From Ruminococcaceae bacterium UBA5396 (GTDB lineage: Bacteria; Bacillota; Clostridia; Oscillospirales; Acutalibacteraceae): a DNA stretch of 24,323 nt. Positions 8,367 to 16,293 of the stretch are shown here, in pieces. Numbering within the stretch: position 1 is the first letter of the stretch; every line of letters starts with the position of its first letter. Made by a program: the position numbers and the translations under genes. The notes under the pieces were generated by a model, which did no database searches, was not told where the DNA came from, and saw nothing but the letters and a program-made list of their open reading frames with translations. The stretch lies in the NCBI GenBank assembly GCA_002410715.1, contig DHOG01000210.1, forward strand, positions 1,099 to 25,421. Direction: 5' to 3'.

Positions 8367-8413
8367 ACGCTCACCCGTTTCCTGTCGAATTTTGCCGATA
8401 CCTTCTTGTGCTC

Positions 8414-8442
8414 AGTATAGCATTCGCTTTAAGGCAATACAA
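8414..8442 (-). promoter_or_regulatory. Promoter of the MATE transporter gene
   Basis: On the minus strand TTGTAT (8437-8442) is followed after exactly 17 bases by TATACT (8414-8419). TGC before the -10 makes it an extended -10. The start codon lies about 48 bases downstream of the -10. Confidence 0.7.
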
Positions 8443-8558
8443 GCGGTTGATGGCTGATTAATTTTGGTAGTTTGCAGTCACAATTAACATTCCTTTTAAT
8501 TAACAGGGCATCTTTTTATATGTAAGCATAATATCTCGGTTGTTTTAGCATTTTTTAC

Positions 8559-8587
8559 TTGACAGAGTGGTCTGCCTGAAATACAAT
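8559..8587 (+). promoter_or_regulatory. Sigma-A promoter of nrdJ
   Basis: A perfect -35 TTGACA (8559-8564), a 17-base spacer, and the -10 TACAAT (8582-8587). Transcription should start near 8594 and give a leader of about 105 bases before the ATG at 8701. The first NrdR-like box overlaps the -10. Confidence 0.85.
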
Positions 8588-8596
8588 ATATAGTAT
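8581..8596. promoter_or_regulatory. NrdR box 1
   Basis: ATACAATATATAGTAT matches 14 of 16 positions of the NrdR consensus as I recall it (acaCwATATaTwGTGt) and covers the -10 element. NrdR is the ATP/dATP-sensing repressor of ribonucleotide reductase genes. Confidence 0.8.
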
Positions 8597-8611
8597 CCAC
8601 AAACCGAACGG

Positions 8612-8627
8612 ACACTTTATATTGAGT
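8612..8627. promoter_or_regulatory. NrdR box 2
   Basis: ACACTTTATATTGAGT matches 14 of 16 consensus positions. It starts 31 bases after box 1, leaving a 15-base gap, the phasing usual for tandem NrdR boxes. It lies just downstream of the predicted transcription start. Confidence 0.8.
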
Positions 8628-8700
8628 ATTATATTCAGCGATTCATTATATTGCTGTATTCTATTTAATATGTACATACCGATGAGAGGGGAACAACAAA

Positions 8701-10965
8701 ATGAAACTGACACAAAACGCATTGACTGTTCTGGAACGGCGATATCTTGCAAAAGGGGAGAATGGTAAGCCGGATGAAACACCGGAGGATTTGTTCCGTC
8801 GTGTAGCGGGTGCCATTGCCGTGCCTGATTTAAACTATAATCCCAAAGCAGATGTCGCGGCAGTTGAAGAAGAATTTTACAAGATGATGACCGAGCTGGA
8901 GTTTCTGCCGAATTCCCCCACACTGATGAATGCGGGTCGCCCCCTCGGACAGCTTTCAGCCTGCTTTGTCCTACCGGTTGCAGACAGTATGGAGGATATT
9001 TTTGAGGCGGTGAAGCAGGCGGCGCTGATTCACAAATCCGGCGGTGGCACAGGCTTTTCCTTTTCGAGAATTCGCCCTATGGGCAGTACCGTCAACTCCA
9101 CAGGCGGTGTTGCAAGCGGACCGGTCAGCTTTATGCGGGTGTTCAACATGGCGACCGAAGCGGTCAAGCAAGGCGGCACGCGGCGTGGTGCGAATATGGG
9201 CATTTTGCGGGTAGACCATCCCGACATTCTGCAATTCATTGATTGCAAAAAGGATAATGCCGATATCACCAATTTTAACATATCGGTTGGTATTACAGAA
9301 GCGTTTATGAAAGCCGTCCAGGCAAACGAGGATTATGACCTTGTTGACCCCAGCACAAAAGAGGTAATGGGCAAGCTGAATGCCAAAGAGGTTTTTGATA
9401 AAATCGTTTACTCGGCATGGCATAACGGCGAGCCAGGCATTGTTTTTCTTGACCGGCTCAATCGGGATAATGTTGTGCCCTCACAGGGCGAAATTGAGTC
9501 TACCAACCCGTGCGGGGAGCAGCCGCTTCTGCCGTATGAAAGCTGCAACCTCGGTTCAATCAACCTCGTAAAAATGGTTCGTTTTAAAGGGGAAAAGGTG
9601 TCGATCGACTGGGATAAGCTGGCGGCAACTGTGGACAAGGCGGTTCATTTTCTCGATAATGTAATTGACGTGAACAAGTATCCCATTGAGAACATTGCAT
9701 TCACAACCCGCCAGACCCGCAAGATTGGGCTTGGGGTGATGGGTTGGGCGGATTTGCTGCTGTACCTTGGCATTCCGTACAATTCGGAAGAGGCTGTAGC
9801 GCTGGCGGATAAGCTGATGAAGTTTATTACCGATCGGGGAAGGCAGGCAAGCGCCAAGCTCGCCAAGGTCCGGGGCGCTTTCCCGCTGTTCGAAGAAAGT
9901 ATATACAAAGACGGTGAGCCGCTCAGGAACGCCACCGTTACAACCATCGCCCCCACAGGCACCTTGTCAATCATCGCAGGCGTGTCGTCCGGCGTGGAGC
10001 CTGTATTCTCCTATGTTTATATCCGAAATGTTATGGATCGCACAGAGATGCTGGAGGTCAACACCATTCTGCAAGACCTGCTGGAGAAGCGCGGGCTGTA
10101 TTCCGATGAATTGATGCGCCGTATCGCAGAGGAAGGCACCATCGCCCATATTGACGAAATTCCCGAGGATATCCGCAAGGTGTTTGTGTCGGCGCATGAC
10201 ATATCCCCCCTTTATCACATTAAGATGCAGGCATCGTTCCAGAACCATACCGATAATGCAGTTTCTAAAACGGTTAACTTCCCGCATGATGCGACCGTGG
10301 AGGATGTTGCCGAAGTATACATGCTGTCGTACCGGCTGGGCTGCAAGGGTGTGACAAGCTATCGTGATGGCAGTCGTGATGCGCAGGTGCTGAGTCTTGC
10401 ATCCAAAAAGGGCAGCGAACCTGCTGAAACCGAATCAAAAGAGGATGTCCATGCCACATTGGTTGTAACACCCCGCCCTCGCCCCGACGTGACCCAGGGT
10501 ATCACCGAAAAAATGTCCATAGGCTGCGGTAATTTATATATTACGGTCAATTATGACGAGCACGGCATTTGTGAGGTGTTTACCAACACCGGCAAGGCGG
10601 GTGGCTGTCCCTCCCAGTCTGAGGCGACCGCAAGACTGGTGTCGGTTGCATTTCGTTCGGGAATCGATGTGAAAACCATCACCAGCCAGCTCCGGGGGAT
10701 CCGCTGTCCGTCTACCATACGCCAGAAAGGCATGAAGTGCACCTCCTGTCCCGATGCGATTGCGCGTGTGATTGAAAAGGTGGTAGCGTCAAACGGATTT
10801 AAAGAGGTTGGCGTTCAGGCTGCTGAGGTAATATCAAAGAGTGAACCCAAATTCGCTGACCTCGTCAGCTCCCAGCTGCGGGTATGTCCCGAATGCGGAG
10901 CAAGGGTTGAACACGAGGGCGGATGCGTCATTTGCCGCGAGTGCGGATATTCAAAATGTAATTGA
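8701..10965 (+). CDS. nrdJ: Vitamin B12-dependent (class II) ribonucleoside-diphosphate/triphosphate reductase
   Basis: The 754-residue protein makes deoxyribonucleotides with adenosylcobalamin and needs no oxygen. The N-terminal RNR domain is followed by the catalytic barrel: redox cysteines Cys88 (LSACFVLPV) and Cys282 (ESCNLGSINL), the thiyl-radical Cys271 and Glu273 in NPCGE, and the glycine-rich HKSGGGTGFSFSRIRPMGS stretch. There is a TSCPD domain near 600-700 (GMKCTSCPDAI) and a C-terminal zinc-ribbon-like tail with Cys729, 732, 742, 745, 748 and 753, probably a swinging redox arm. No ATP-cone is visible at the N-terminus. GAGAGGGG precedes the ATG. It stands alone between its promoter with two NrdR boxes and a strong terminator. 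Confidence 0.97.
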   Translation: MKLTQNALTVLERRYLAKGENGKPDETPEDLFRRVAGAIAVPDLNYNPKADVAAVEEEFYKMMTELEFLPNSPTLMNAGRPLGQLSACFVLPVADSMEDIFEAVKQAALIHKSGGGTGFSFSRIRPMGSTVNSTGGVASGPVSFMRVFNMATEAVKQGGTRRGANMGILRVDHPDILQFIDCKKDNADITNFNISVGITEAFMKAVQANEDYDLVDPSTKEVMGKLNAKEVFDKIVYSAWHNGEPGIVFLDRLNRDNVVPSQGEIESTNPCGEQPLLPYESCNLGSINLVKMVRFKGEKVSIDWDKLAATVDKAVHFLDNVIDVNKYPIENIAFTTRQTRKIGLGVMGWADLLLYLGIPYNSEEAVALADKLMKFITDRGRQASAKLAKVRGAFPLFEESIYKDGEPLRNATVTTIAPTGTLSIIAGVSSGVEPVFSYVYIRNVMDRTEMLEVNTILQDLLEKRGLYSDELMRRIAEEGTIAHIDEIPEDIRKVFVSAHDISPLYHIKMQASFQNHTDNAVSKTVNFPHDATVEDVAEVYMLSYRLGCKGVTSYRDGSRDAQVLSLASKKGSEPAETESKEDVHATLVVTPRPRPDVTQGITEKMSIGCGNLYITVNYDEHGICEVFTNTGKAGGCPSQSEATARLVSVAFRSGIDVKTITSQLRGIRCPSTIRQKGMKCTSCPDAIARVIEKVVASNGFKEVGVQAAEVISKSEPKFADLVSSQLRVCPECGARVEHEGGCVICRECGYSKCN

Positions 10966-10980
10966 TATCGTTATAAAAAA

Positions 10981-11015
10981 GGGCTGAAACACAATTTATA
11001 ATCGTGTATCAGCCC
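10981..11015. terminator. Terminator of nrdJ, shared with the converging acetyltransferase gene
   Basis: GGGCTGAaACAC (10981-10992) pairs with GTGTaTCAGCCC (11004-11015), with one A-A mismatch. It is flanked by A6 on the left and a T5 tract on the right, so it works in both directions. The T-tract runs into the stop codon of the acetyltransferase gene at 11021. Confidence 0.9.
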
Positions 11016-11020
11016 CTTTT

Positions 11021-11638
11021 TCAAGATTTTCCACCCTCGAGTGTTGTGAGCGGCGCTCTTCCTCTTCTTTGCTTTTTTGCGATGCTTTTACCCATAAGGA
11101 TATCAGGCTTTCCAATTCCGTTGGCATTCGGTATCACTCCGATGATGCTGTACCCGCATTTTAAATAAAATTCATAGGAATGGCGTTCACGACACACAAT
11201 ATTAGCAATCCTACCTCCGGTGTTATCAAACAAATCAACATTTGAAAGGCTTGTTGATCCGGTTAGATCATCGGCACCCAGAATCATGGTTAACGCTCCA
11301 CGTAAAGAAGCTTCCTTTTCAAGTGCCTTAACCAGCCTGCGGCCGAGGCCGTGCCCCCGATGCGTTTTTTTAATCACGAGGGGGTGCAGCTCCCATACGA
11401 CACCGTCATAATCCGGCAATCCGCCCACCAGCCCAATCACCGTGTCTTTTTCATCCAAAGCGCAAAGGCAGACTCTGTTGGGGGCAAGCAGAGTATTTAC
11501 CACAGAGCGGGCGATTTCCATCGCCGGCCATAGCTCCGGGTTTTCTGCCAACAATTCTGCTGACTGCCGTCTGTGTCTGCGGCTTTGTCTGTCCAGCTGT
11601 TTGATATGTATTTTCAAGCCTTGTGTCATCCCTTCCAC
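11021..11638 (-). CDS. GNAT acetyltransferase resembling aminoglycoside 6'-N-acetyltransferase AAC(6')-Ii
   Basis: The protein has 205 residues. The acetyl-CoA loop is THRGHGLGRRL (R94-G-x-G-L-G99). The stretches VWELHPLVI (81-89), ILGADDLTGSTSLSNVDLF (119-137) and YEFYLKCGYSIIGVIPNANGIGKPDILM (155-182) follow the AAC(6')-Ii enzyme of Enterococcus faecium closely, as I remember it. Chromosomal relatives in Clostridia are usually not tested for drug resistance, and the natural acceptor may be something else. The start is uncertain: a GTG at 11638 has no clear ribosome site, while the ATG at 11629 has GGAAGGG placed too close. About 25 basic residues at the C-terminus go beyond the usual length. 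Confidence 0.8.
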   Translation of the reverse strand: MEGMTQGLKIHIKQLDRQSRRHRRQSAELLAENPELWPAMEIARSVVNTLLAPNRVCLCALDEKDTVIGLVGGLPDYDGVVWELHPLVIKKTHRGHGLGRRLVKALEKEASLRGALTMILGADDLTGSTSLSNVDLFDNTGGRIANIVCRERHSYEFYLKCGYSIIGVIPNANGIGKPDILMGKSIAKKQRRGRAPLTTLEGGKS

Positions 11639-11881
11639 TTTGCAAATAGATTCGAAATTTGTTACGTTCTAATAATAATAGTATCGGCTCAAAATTCCGA
11701 ATTTTAAACAAAGCCGAGCATAAGCTAATAAAATTCTTTTGCAATTGCTTCTATCAGTCAATTATATCATTAGTATTACATTTAATTCACAATATTAAGA
11801 AAGTGATCAAATTTTTTTAAAAATAAGTTAACTCATACAAAAATAGTATGAGTTAACTGGAATATCTTATCAATAAATTAA
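11639..11881. other. Intergenic region before the EET operon
   Basis: The stretch is AT-rich with no credible open frame. It holds a near-palindrome (AAAATTCCGAATTTT around 11690-11705) and the strong hairpin listed at 11826-11858. It must contain the acetyltransferase promoter, but I could not pick one with confidence. Confidence 0.5.
11826..11858. repeat. Perfect 13-bp inverted repeat upstream of the EET operon promoter
   Basis: AGTTAACTCATAC and GTATGAGTTAACT enclose AAAAATA. It lies 24 bases upstream of the -35 of the EET promoter. Read on the minus strand it is followed by TTATTTTTAAAAAAA, like a terminator, but no minus-strand gene would need one there. It could be a regulator-binding site or an insulating terminator. 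Confidence 0.6.
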
Positions 11882-11910
11882 TTGACTAGTTCATCGTATA
11901 ACTATATAAT
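11882..11910 (+). promoter_or_regulatory. Promoter of the extracellular electron transfer operon
   Basis: TTGACT (11882-11887), a 17-base spacer, and TATAAT (11905-11910). The transcript should begin near 11917, about 67 bases before the ndh2 ATG. Confidence 0.8.
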
Positions 11911-11983
11911 TTATGTAAAGGATTTCTAATAATGTGAAAGAAACAATTTACAAGGTGAATTGTTTAAGGGGATTCATATAATA

Positions 11984-13972
11984 ATGAACATTTTAATTAT
12001 CGGCGCAGGATATGCCGGCGTATTAACTGCCAAAAAACTTGCCAAGAGATTCAAGAAAAATGAGGATGTCAGTATCACGATCGTTGATAAAAATCCTTTT
12101 CATACCATGCTGACAGAATTACACGAGGTTGCCGCTAACCGTGTGGAGGAAGACAGCATAAAACTCAGCTTGAAAAAGATCTTTGCAGGTAGAAAGGTCA
12201 AGGTCAGGCTTGATGTTATTCAGGATATTGATTTTGCAAATAAAAAAGCGGTTGGATTGAAGGACAGCTATGCTTATGACTATCTTGTTGTTGCTGCCGG
12301 ATCAAAGCCGACATTTTTCGGAGTGCCCGGCGCTCAGGAATATGCCTATAAGCTCTGGTCCTATGATGATGCGGTTGTGTTAAGAGATCATATCCACGAC
12401 TGCTTTCGCAGGGCATCCCGCGAAATCAATCCTGAGGAAAAGAAAAAGCTCTTATCCTTCTTTGTCGTTGGGGCAGGGTTTACCGGCACCGAAATGATGG
12501 GGGAGCTTGCCGAGTATATTCCCATTCTCTGTGAGGAATTTGAGATCGACAGGTCGGAGGTTACGCTGCATATTGCCGATGTTTTGCCGCGCATTATTCC
12601 GGCACTACCGGAAAAGCTTTCCCAAAAAGTCGAAAGACGCTTGAAAAAGGCCGGGGTTGAATTATATCTCGGCACCAACGTTGTTAAAATCGGCGAAGGG
12701 TTTATAGAGCTCAAGAAGGATGACAATCCTAGGCAGATTGAATCCCACACCATCATCTGGGCGGCGGGCACCGAAAGCGCGGAGATCACCGGAGTTGCAG
12801 CCCAGTCCCTTCCCTCCGCGGGAAGAGGCAGACTTGAAACCGATCAGTTTCTGCGTTCGATTGGCAATGAGAATGTGTATGTTGTGGGTGACAACATTTA
12901 TTATACGCCCCAAGGTGAAAAAAACCCGGTGCCCCAGGTTGTGGAAAACTGCGAGCAGAGCGCCGACATTGCTGCCCATAATCTTGTTTGTGCCATAACC
13001 CGAAAAGGCGAAATGAAAGCATATAAGCCAAAGTTCCATGGAATTATGGTGAGTGTGGGGGGGCGTTACGGCGTGGCATATGTTGGCACCGCCGGGCGCA
13101 AGTTCAGTCTGCCATCATTCCTCGCAATGTTTTCAAAACACTTTATTAATATTATCTATTTTATTCAGGTTCTTGGTTGGAACAAGATATTCAGCTATCT
13201 GAAGCATGAATTTTTCACCATTCGGCATAACAGAAGCTTTGTCGGCGGTCATTTCTCCAACAAGACGCCCAGCTTTCTTCTGGTTCCTCTTCGCATTTGG
13301 CTCGGCGCTGTCTGGGTGTTCGAAGGGATTATGAAAATCGTTGATAGCTGGCTTACCACTCCAAAGCTGACCGGATTCTTCGGGGGCACAAATGCGTGGT
13401 ATGACTCGATTTTAAACGGCTTAACCAATACGGGGGACGGCGCATCCACCGCCACACCGGCGGTGGCGGACACGATTTCGTCCGCCACAGGAGTGGTTGA
13501 AGAAACCGTGGAGAAAATTGGCCAGGTGTTCATTAACTTCGACTTTTTCGGACTTTTTAAAGTCATTTTTGTCAGCGGCAAAGAGCTTGCAAAATCAAAG
13601 CTTGAAGATTTCGCCTTTAAGCTGGATATTCCGCTTATGAACTGGTTTGTAGACGAGGTGATTTTACCCAACAACTCACTTCAGCTTGCCATGCAGATTT
13701 TCATTGTGGTGGCCGAAATCCTCATTGGCCTTTCACTGATCGGCGGGCTGTTCACCACTCCGTCCACTGCGTTTTCCCTCGTACTGCAGTTTATGTTCGT
13801 ATGCACCACCGGGCTGTATCTCGGAACAACCTTCTGGATGATTTTTGCCGCAATTGCTCTGCTGATCGGTTCAGGGAGAATTTGGGGACTTGATTATTAC
13901 GTTTACCCGTTTCTTAAAAGGCGGTGGAAAAAACTCAAGCTTGTAAGGAAGTCGTATCTATACAATGATTAA
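11984..13972 (+). CDS. ndh2: Type II NADH dehydrogenase with C-terminal DoxX-like membrane domain (EET-specific Ndh2)
   Basis: The 662-residue flavoprotein oxidises NADH and reduces a quinone at the membrane without pumping protons. The FAD Rossmann motif is IIGAGYAG (5-12), the NAD motif is VVGAGFTG (161-168) and the FAD-contact motif is VYVVGDN (298-304). From about 430 on, the protein differs from ordinary NDH-2: hydrophobic helices at about 431-450, 570-590 and 596-630 form a DoxX-like membrane part, as I recall for the Listeria EET enzyme. The ATG at 11984 is preferred over a TTG at 11960 because AAGGGGA sits between them. It is the first gene of the operon and overlaps dmkB by 8 bases. 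A palindromic stretch at 13446-13488 encodes part of a loop (488-502). Confidence 0.93.
   Translation: MNILIIGAGYAGVLTAKKLAKRFKKNEDVSITIVDKNPFHTMLTELHEVAANRVEEDSIKLSLKKIFAGRKVKVRLDVIQDIDFANKKAVGLKDSYAYDYLVVAAGSKPTFFGVPGAQEYAYKLWSYDDAVVLRDHIHDCFRRASREINPEEKKKLLSFFVVGAGFTGTEMMGELAEYIPILCEEFEIDRSEVTLHIADVLPRIIPALPEKLSQKVERRLKKAGVELYLGTNVVKIGEGFIELKKDDNPRQIESHTIIWAAGTESAEITGVAAQSLPSAGRGRLETDQFLRSIGNENVYVVGDNIYYTPQGEKNPVPQVVENCEQSADIAAHNLVCAITRKGEMKAYKPKFHGIMVSVGGRYGVAYVGTAGRKFSLPSFLAMFSKHFINIIYFIQVLGWNKIFSYLKHEFFTIRHNRSFVGGHFSNKTPSFLLVPLRIWLGAVWVFEGIMKIVDSWLTTPKLTGFFGGTNAWYDSILNGLTNTGDGASTATPAVADTISSATGVVEETVEKIGQVFINFDFFGLFKVIFVSGKELAKSKLEDFAFKLDIPLMNWFVDEVILPNNSLQLAMQIFIVVAEILIGLSLIGGLFTTPSTAFSLVLQFMFVCTTGLYLGTTFWMIFAAIALLIGSGRIWGLDYYVYPFLKRRWKKLKLVRKSYLYND
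13446..13488. repeat. Overlapping GC-rich hairpins inside ndh2
   Basis: CCACCGCC/GGCGGTGG (5-base loop) and GTGGCGGAC/GTCCGCCAC (8-base loop) share their middle arm, so two alternative stems can form. The coded residues 488-502 lie in an Ala/Thr/Val-rich linker between membrane segments of Ndh2. Confidence 0.75.
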
Positions 13973-14948
13973 ACAAACTGTAGTAGAGGCGTTGGACTTT
14001 GACAGGAGTGTTATAAAGGTTAGAGAGGAGCTTGATAAGGCTCTGCTCTCTGCACCCAAAGCGGTACGCTCCCAGACCGCCCATCTTTCCGGTACAAAAG
14101 GCAAGATGATACGCGCGATTTCTCTGCTTGCCTGCGCTGAGAACAACCAAGGTCTGATTGAACCCGATGCGGTGAGGCTTGCTGTTTCCATCGAGCTACT
14201 TCATCTTGCAACGCTGGTGCATGATGATGTGATTGACGATGCCGAAATGCGCAGAGGGATGCCGACGCTTCACAAAAAGTTCGGCAGTCACTCTGCGGTA
14301 ATCAGCGGCGATTATTTGTTTTGCATGGCGCTGAAAACAGCATCTTGCGCAACCCAAAAAAATGAGTATCTGGATTATGATTTGCCCGACTATATGGGCA
14401 GGGTGTGTCTCGGTGAATTGCGGCAGAATATGAACAACCGCAATTATGATCTTTCGGAGTATGGATATCTAAAAATTATTTTCGGCAAGACGGCCGCTTT
14501 GTTTGAAGCCGCTTTCTACGCCGGATCCATGCTTTGCGAGAACGAGAAAAAGCAGGCAAACCTCTGTACTCGACTGGGCCGTTTTATCGGCATGATATTT
14601 CAGCTTTCCGATGACTGCATTGACTATGAATCATCCCAGGATGAAGCACTAAAACCTGTTTTATCTGACTTTGAACACGGCGTTGTAACCCTGCCGCTTG
14701 TATATACTTTTAAGAAAAATACCCAGCTCAGAGAAAGGGCAAAGAGGGGGGAAGTCTTAAAAGAGGAAATCCATGAAGCCGTCCGGCAGGCGGGAGGCGT
14801 ACCTTATACCCGTTCGGTTTCTAAAAAATACTATGACAAGTCAAAGAGTATTATAAATAGGTTGAATGCGCATCCCGACAAAAAAGAGAGGCTGACTGCA
14901 ATACTTAACAAAGCCTATAACGGATTGGATGGGGTTGGCATTGGTTAA
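13965..14948 (+). CDS. dmkB: Polyprenyl diphosphate synthase for demethylmenaquinone (HepT/IspB family)
   Basis: The 327-residue all-helical enzyme lengthens an allylic diphosphate with isopentenyl diphosphate to make the isoprenoid tail of the quinone. Both Asp-rich motifs are present: DDVID at 87-91 (within LVHDDVIDDAEMRRG) and DDCID at 216-220 (within FQLSDDCIDYES), plus a GKTAALFEAA segment. The residue five places before the first motif is Ala, a small residue that is compatible with long products, but the exact chain length cannot be predicted. Its ATG overlaps the ndh2 stop by 8 bases. By position it is the DmkB of the EET locus rather than a general housekeeping copy, which would usually sit elsewhere. 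Confidence 0.92.
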   Translation: MIKQTVVEALDFDRSVIKVREELDKALLSAPKAVRSQTAHLSGTKGKMIRAISLLACAENNQGLIEPDAVRLAVSIELLHLATLVHDDVIDDAEMRRGMPTLHKKFGSHSAVISGDYLFCMALKTASCATQKNEYLDYDLPDYMGRVCLGELRQNMNNRNYDLSEYGYLKIIFGKTAALFEAAFYAGSMLCENEKKQANLCTRLGRFIGMIFQLSDDCIDYESSQDEALKPVLSDFEHGVVTLPLVYTFKKNTQLRERAKRGEVLKEEIHEAVRQAGGVPYTRSVSKKYYDKSKSIINRLNAHPDKKERLTAILNKAYNGLDGVGIG

Positions 14949-15843
14949 GCGGTTTTTAAAGTATGTCGAGATTACCACCAAAATCACCAGTATTTTCGCA
15001 TTTTTGATGACATTGGCTTACTTGTTTTCAATTGGGCAGAAGATCAATGTAGAAAGAACCTTTATCTTTTTTGCTGCTATGTTCCTGTTTGATTTAACAA
15101 CAACTGCAATCAATAACTATGTAGACACCAAAACCAATGATCAGGTTCTGCAGTTTCGGCGGAGTATTTCGCTTGTCGTTATCATGGTACTTCTTTTGGT
15201 CAGCGCTGCATTGGGGCTGTATCTTGCGTATATCACGGATGTGGTGGTACTGATTCTGGGCGGTTTGTGCTTTCTCTGCGGCGTCTTTTATTCCTATGGC
15301 CCGCTTCCCATCTCAAGACAGCCCCTGGGTGAATTTTTTTCGGGGTTGTTTTATGGCCTGCTGATTCCGTTTATTCTTCTCTATATCAACATGCCCAAGT
15401 CTACCTATCTAAGCTATTCCTTTTCACCCCAAACGCTTACATTTTCAGTTCATATTCTGCCGGTCATTTCGGTTTTGTTTTTGTCGGTTGCTCCCTTTTG
15501 TGCCACGGCAAACATCATGCTTGCAAACAACATCTGTGACCTTGAAAAGGATATTGCTGTGAAACGGCATACCCTTCCTTATTATATCGGTAAGAAAGCG
15601 CTTTATCTTTTCGCGGGGCTATATTATCTTATTTATCTTTCCGTAATTGCAATGGTTCTGCTGCGCATCCTGTCTCCTATATGCCTTTTACTGCTTTTAA
15701 CCCTGATTCCGGTACAAAAAAATATAAATGTATTTTTTAAGAAGCAGGAAAAATCATCAACTTTTATTGTCGCTGTCAAAAATTATGTTATGATAATGGC
15801 AGTATTTTGTTTCTTGATATTTGTTAGCGGGTTTTTGAAATAG
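14929..15843 (+). CDS. dmkA: UbiA-family prenyltransferase, MenA-like (makes demethylmenaquinone)
   Basis: The integral membrane protein has 304 residues with about eight or nine helices. It should join a polyprenyl chain to 1,4-dihydroxy-2-naphthoate. The first Asp-rich motif is INNYVDTKTND (61-71), the second NNICDLEKDIAVKRHT (200-215), and the loop YSYGPLPISRQPLGE (121-135) matches the YxGxP...GE segment of MenA enzymes. This separates it from haem O synthase or chlorophyll enzymes. The ATG at 14929 overlaps dmkB by 20 bases; a TTG at 14941 is an alternative with GGGG before it. No menG methylase is nearby, consistent with demethylmenaquinone as end product. Confidence 0.9.
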   Translation: MGLALVKRFLKYVEITTKITSIFAFLMTLAYLFSIGQKINVERTFIFFAAMFLFDLTTTAINNYVDTKTNDQVLQFRRSISLVVIMVLLLVSAALGLYLAYITDVVVLILGGLCFLCGVFYSYGPLPISRQPLGEFFSGLFYGLLIPFILLYINMPKSTYLSYSFSPQTLTFSVHILPVISVLFLSVAPFCATANIMLANNICDLEKDIAVKRHTLPYYIGKKALYLFAGLYYLIYLSVIAMVLLRILSPICLLLLLTLIPVQKNINVFFKKQEKSSTFIVAVKNYVMIMAVFCFLIFVSGFLK

Positions 15844-15882
15844 CGGATTATAAATCGGGAAAGAACATGGTTTTAAGATGAA

Positions 15883-16272
15883 ATGAAACTTGTTAAAAAG
15901 TCTGATTCTATAGTAATTTTGGCGATACTGCTTATAAGCCTTGTTGTATGGGGCTGCTATACACTGTATTATTCGGGGACACCGGTTGTGGCAGAAATAT
16001 TCTATGAATCAAGACTCGTACAGACGGTGGATCTGGGTAAAAAAGAGGATAGGATATTCTCAATCCCGCAGAATCGGCATGTTGTCTTCCATGTTTTTGA
16101 AGATGGAAGTATCTGTTTTAAAGAATCGGATTGTAGGGATAAAATCTGTATCCGTTCGGGAAGAATAGACACAGTGGGGCAAAGTGCGGCATGTCTGCCA
16201 AATAAAATTGTCTTAAAGATTGTCAGAAAAAACAATGCTTCCGACAACGATCCGGATATTGTAATCGGTTAG
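15883..16272 (+). CDS. eetA: EetA: membrane-anchored NusG domain II protein of the EET system
   Basis: The protein has 129 residues. One N-terminal transmembrane helix (9-29) anchors an extracellular NusG domain II-like beta domain. The conserved block ESDCRDKICIRSG...GQSAACLPNKIVLKI (81-113) contains three cysteines (84, 89, 104) typical of the EetA family, perhaps for a disulphide or cofactor contact. The name NusG refers only to the fold; there is no transcription-factor N-terminal domain. It lies 39 bases after dmkA and 21 bases before eetB, its usual partner. In Listeria EetA and EetB are needed for electron export; their biochemical action is not settled. Confidence 0.88.
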   Translation: MKLVKKSDSIVILAILLISLVVWGCYTLYYSGTPVVAEIFYESRLVQTVDLGKKEDRIFSIPQNRHVVFHVFEDGSICFKESDCRDKICIRSGRIDTVGQSAACLPNKIVLKIVRKNNASDNDPDIVIG

Positions 16273-16293
16273 GCGATAAAACCCGGAAAGGAA

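Noticed and set aside
7990..8457. 155-residue plus-strand open frame
   Set aside because: It lies antisense to the MATE gene, has no ribosome site or recognisable domain, and its composition mirrors the opposite strand.
8465..8700. Adenosylcobalamin riboswitch before the B12-dependent nrdJ
   Set aside because: The leader from the promoter to the ATG is only about 105 bases and shows no B12-box-like conserved core; NrdR boxes explain the control better.
11960..11983. TTG start extending Ndh2 by eight residues
   Set aside because: The AAGGGGA ribosome site lies inside this extension, and the FAD motif begins right after the ATG at 11984, as is normal.
15883..16272. NusG transcription factor
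   Set aside because: Only the domain II-like fold is present behind a transmembrane helix, facing outside the cell, so it cannot be a transcription elongation factor.
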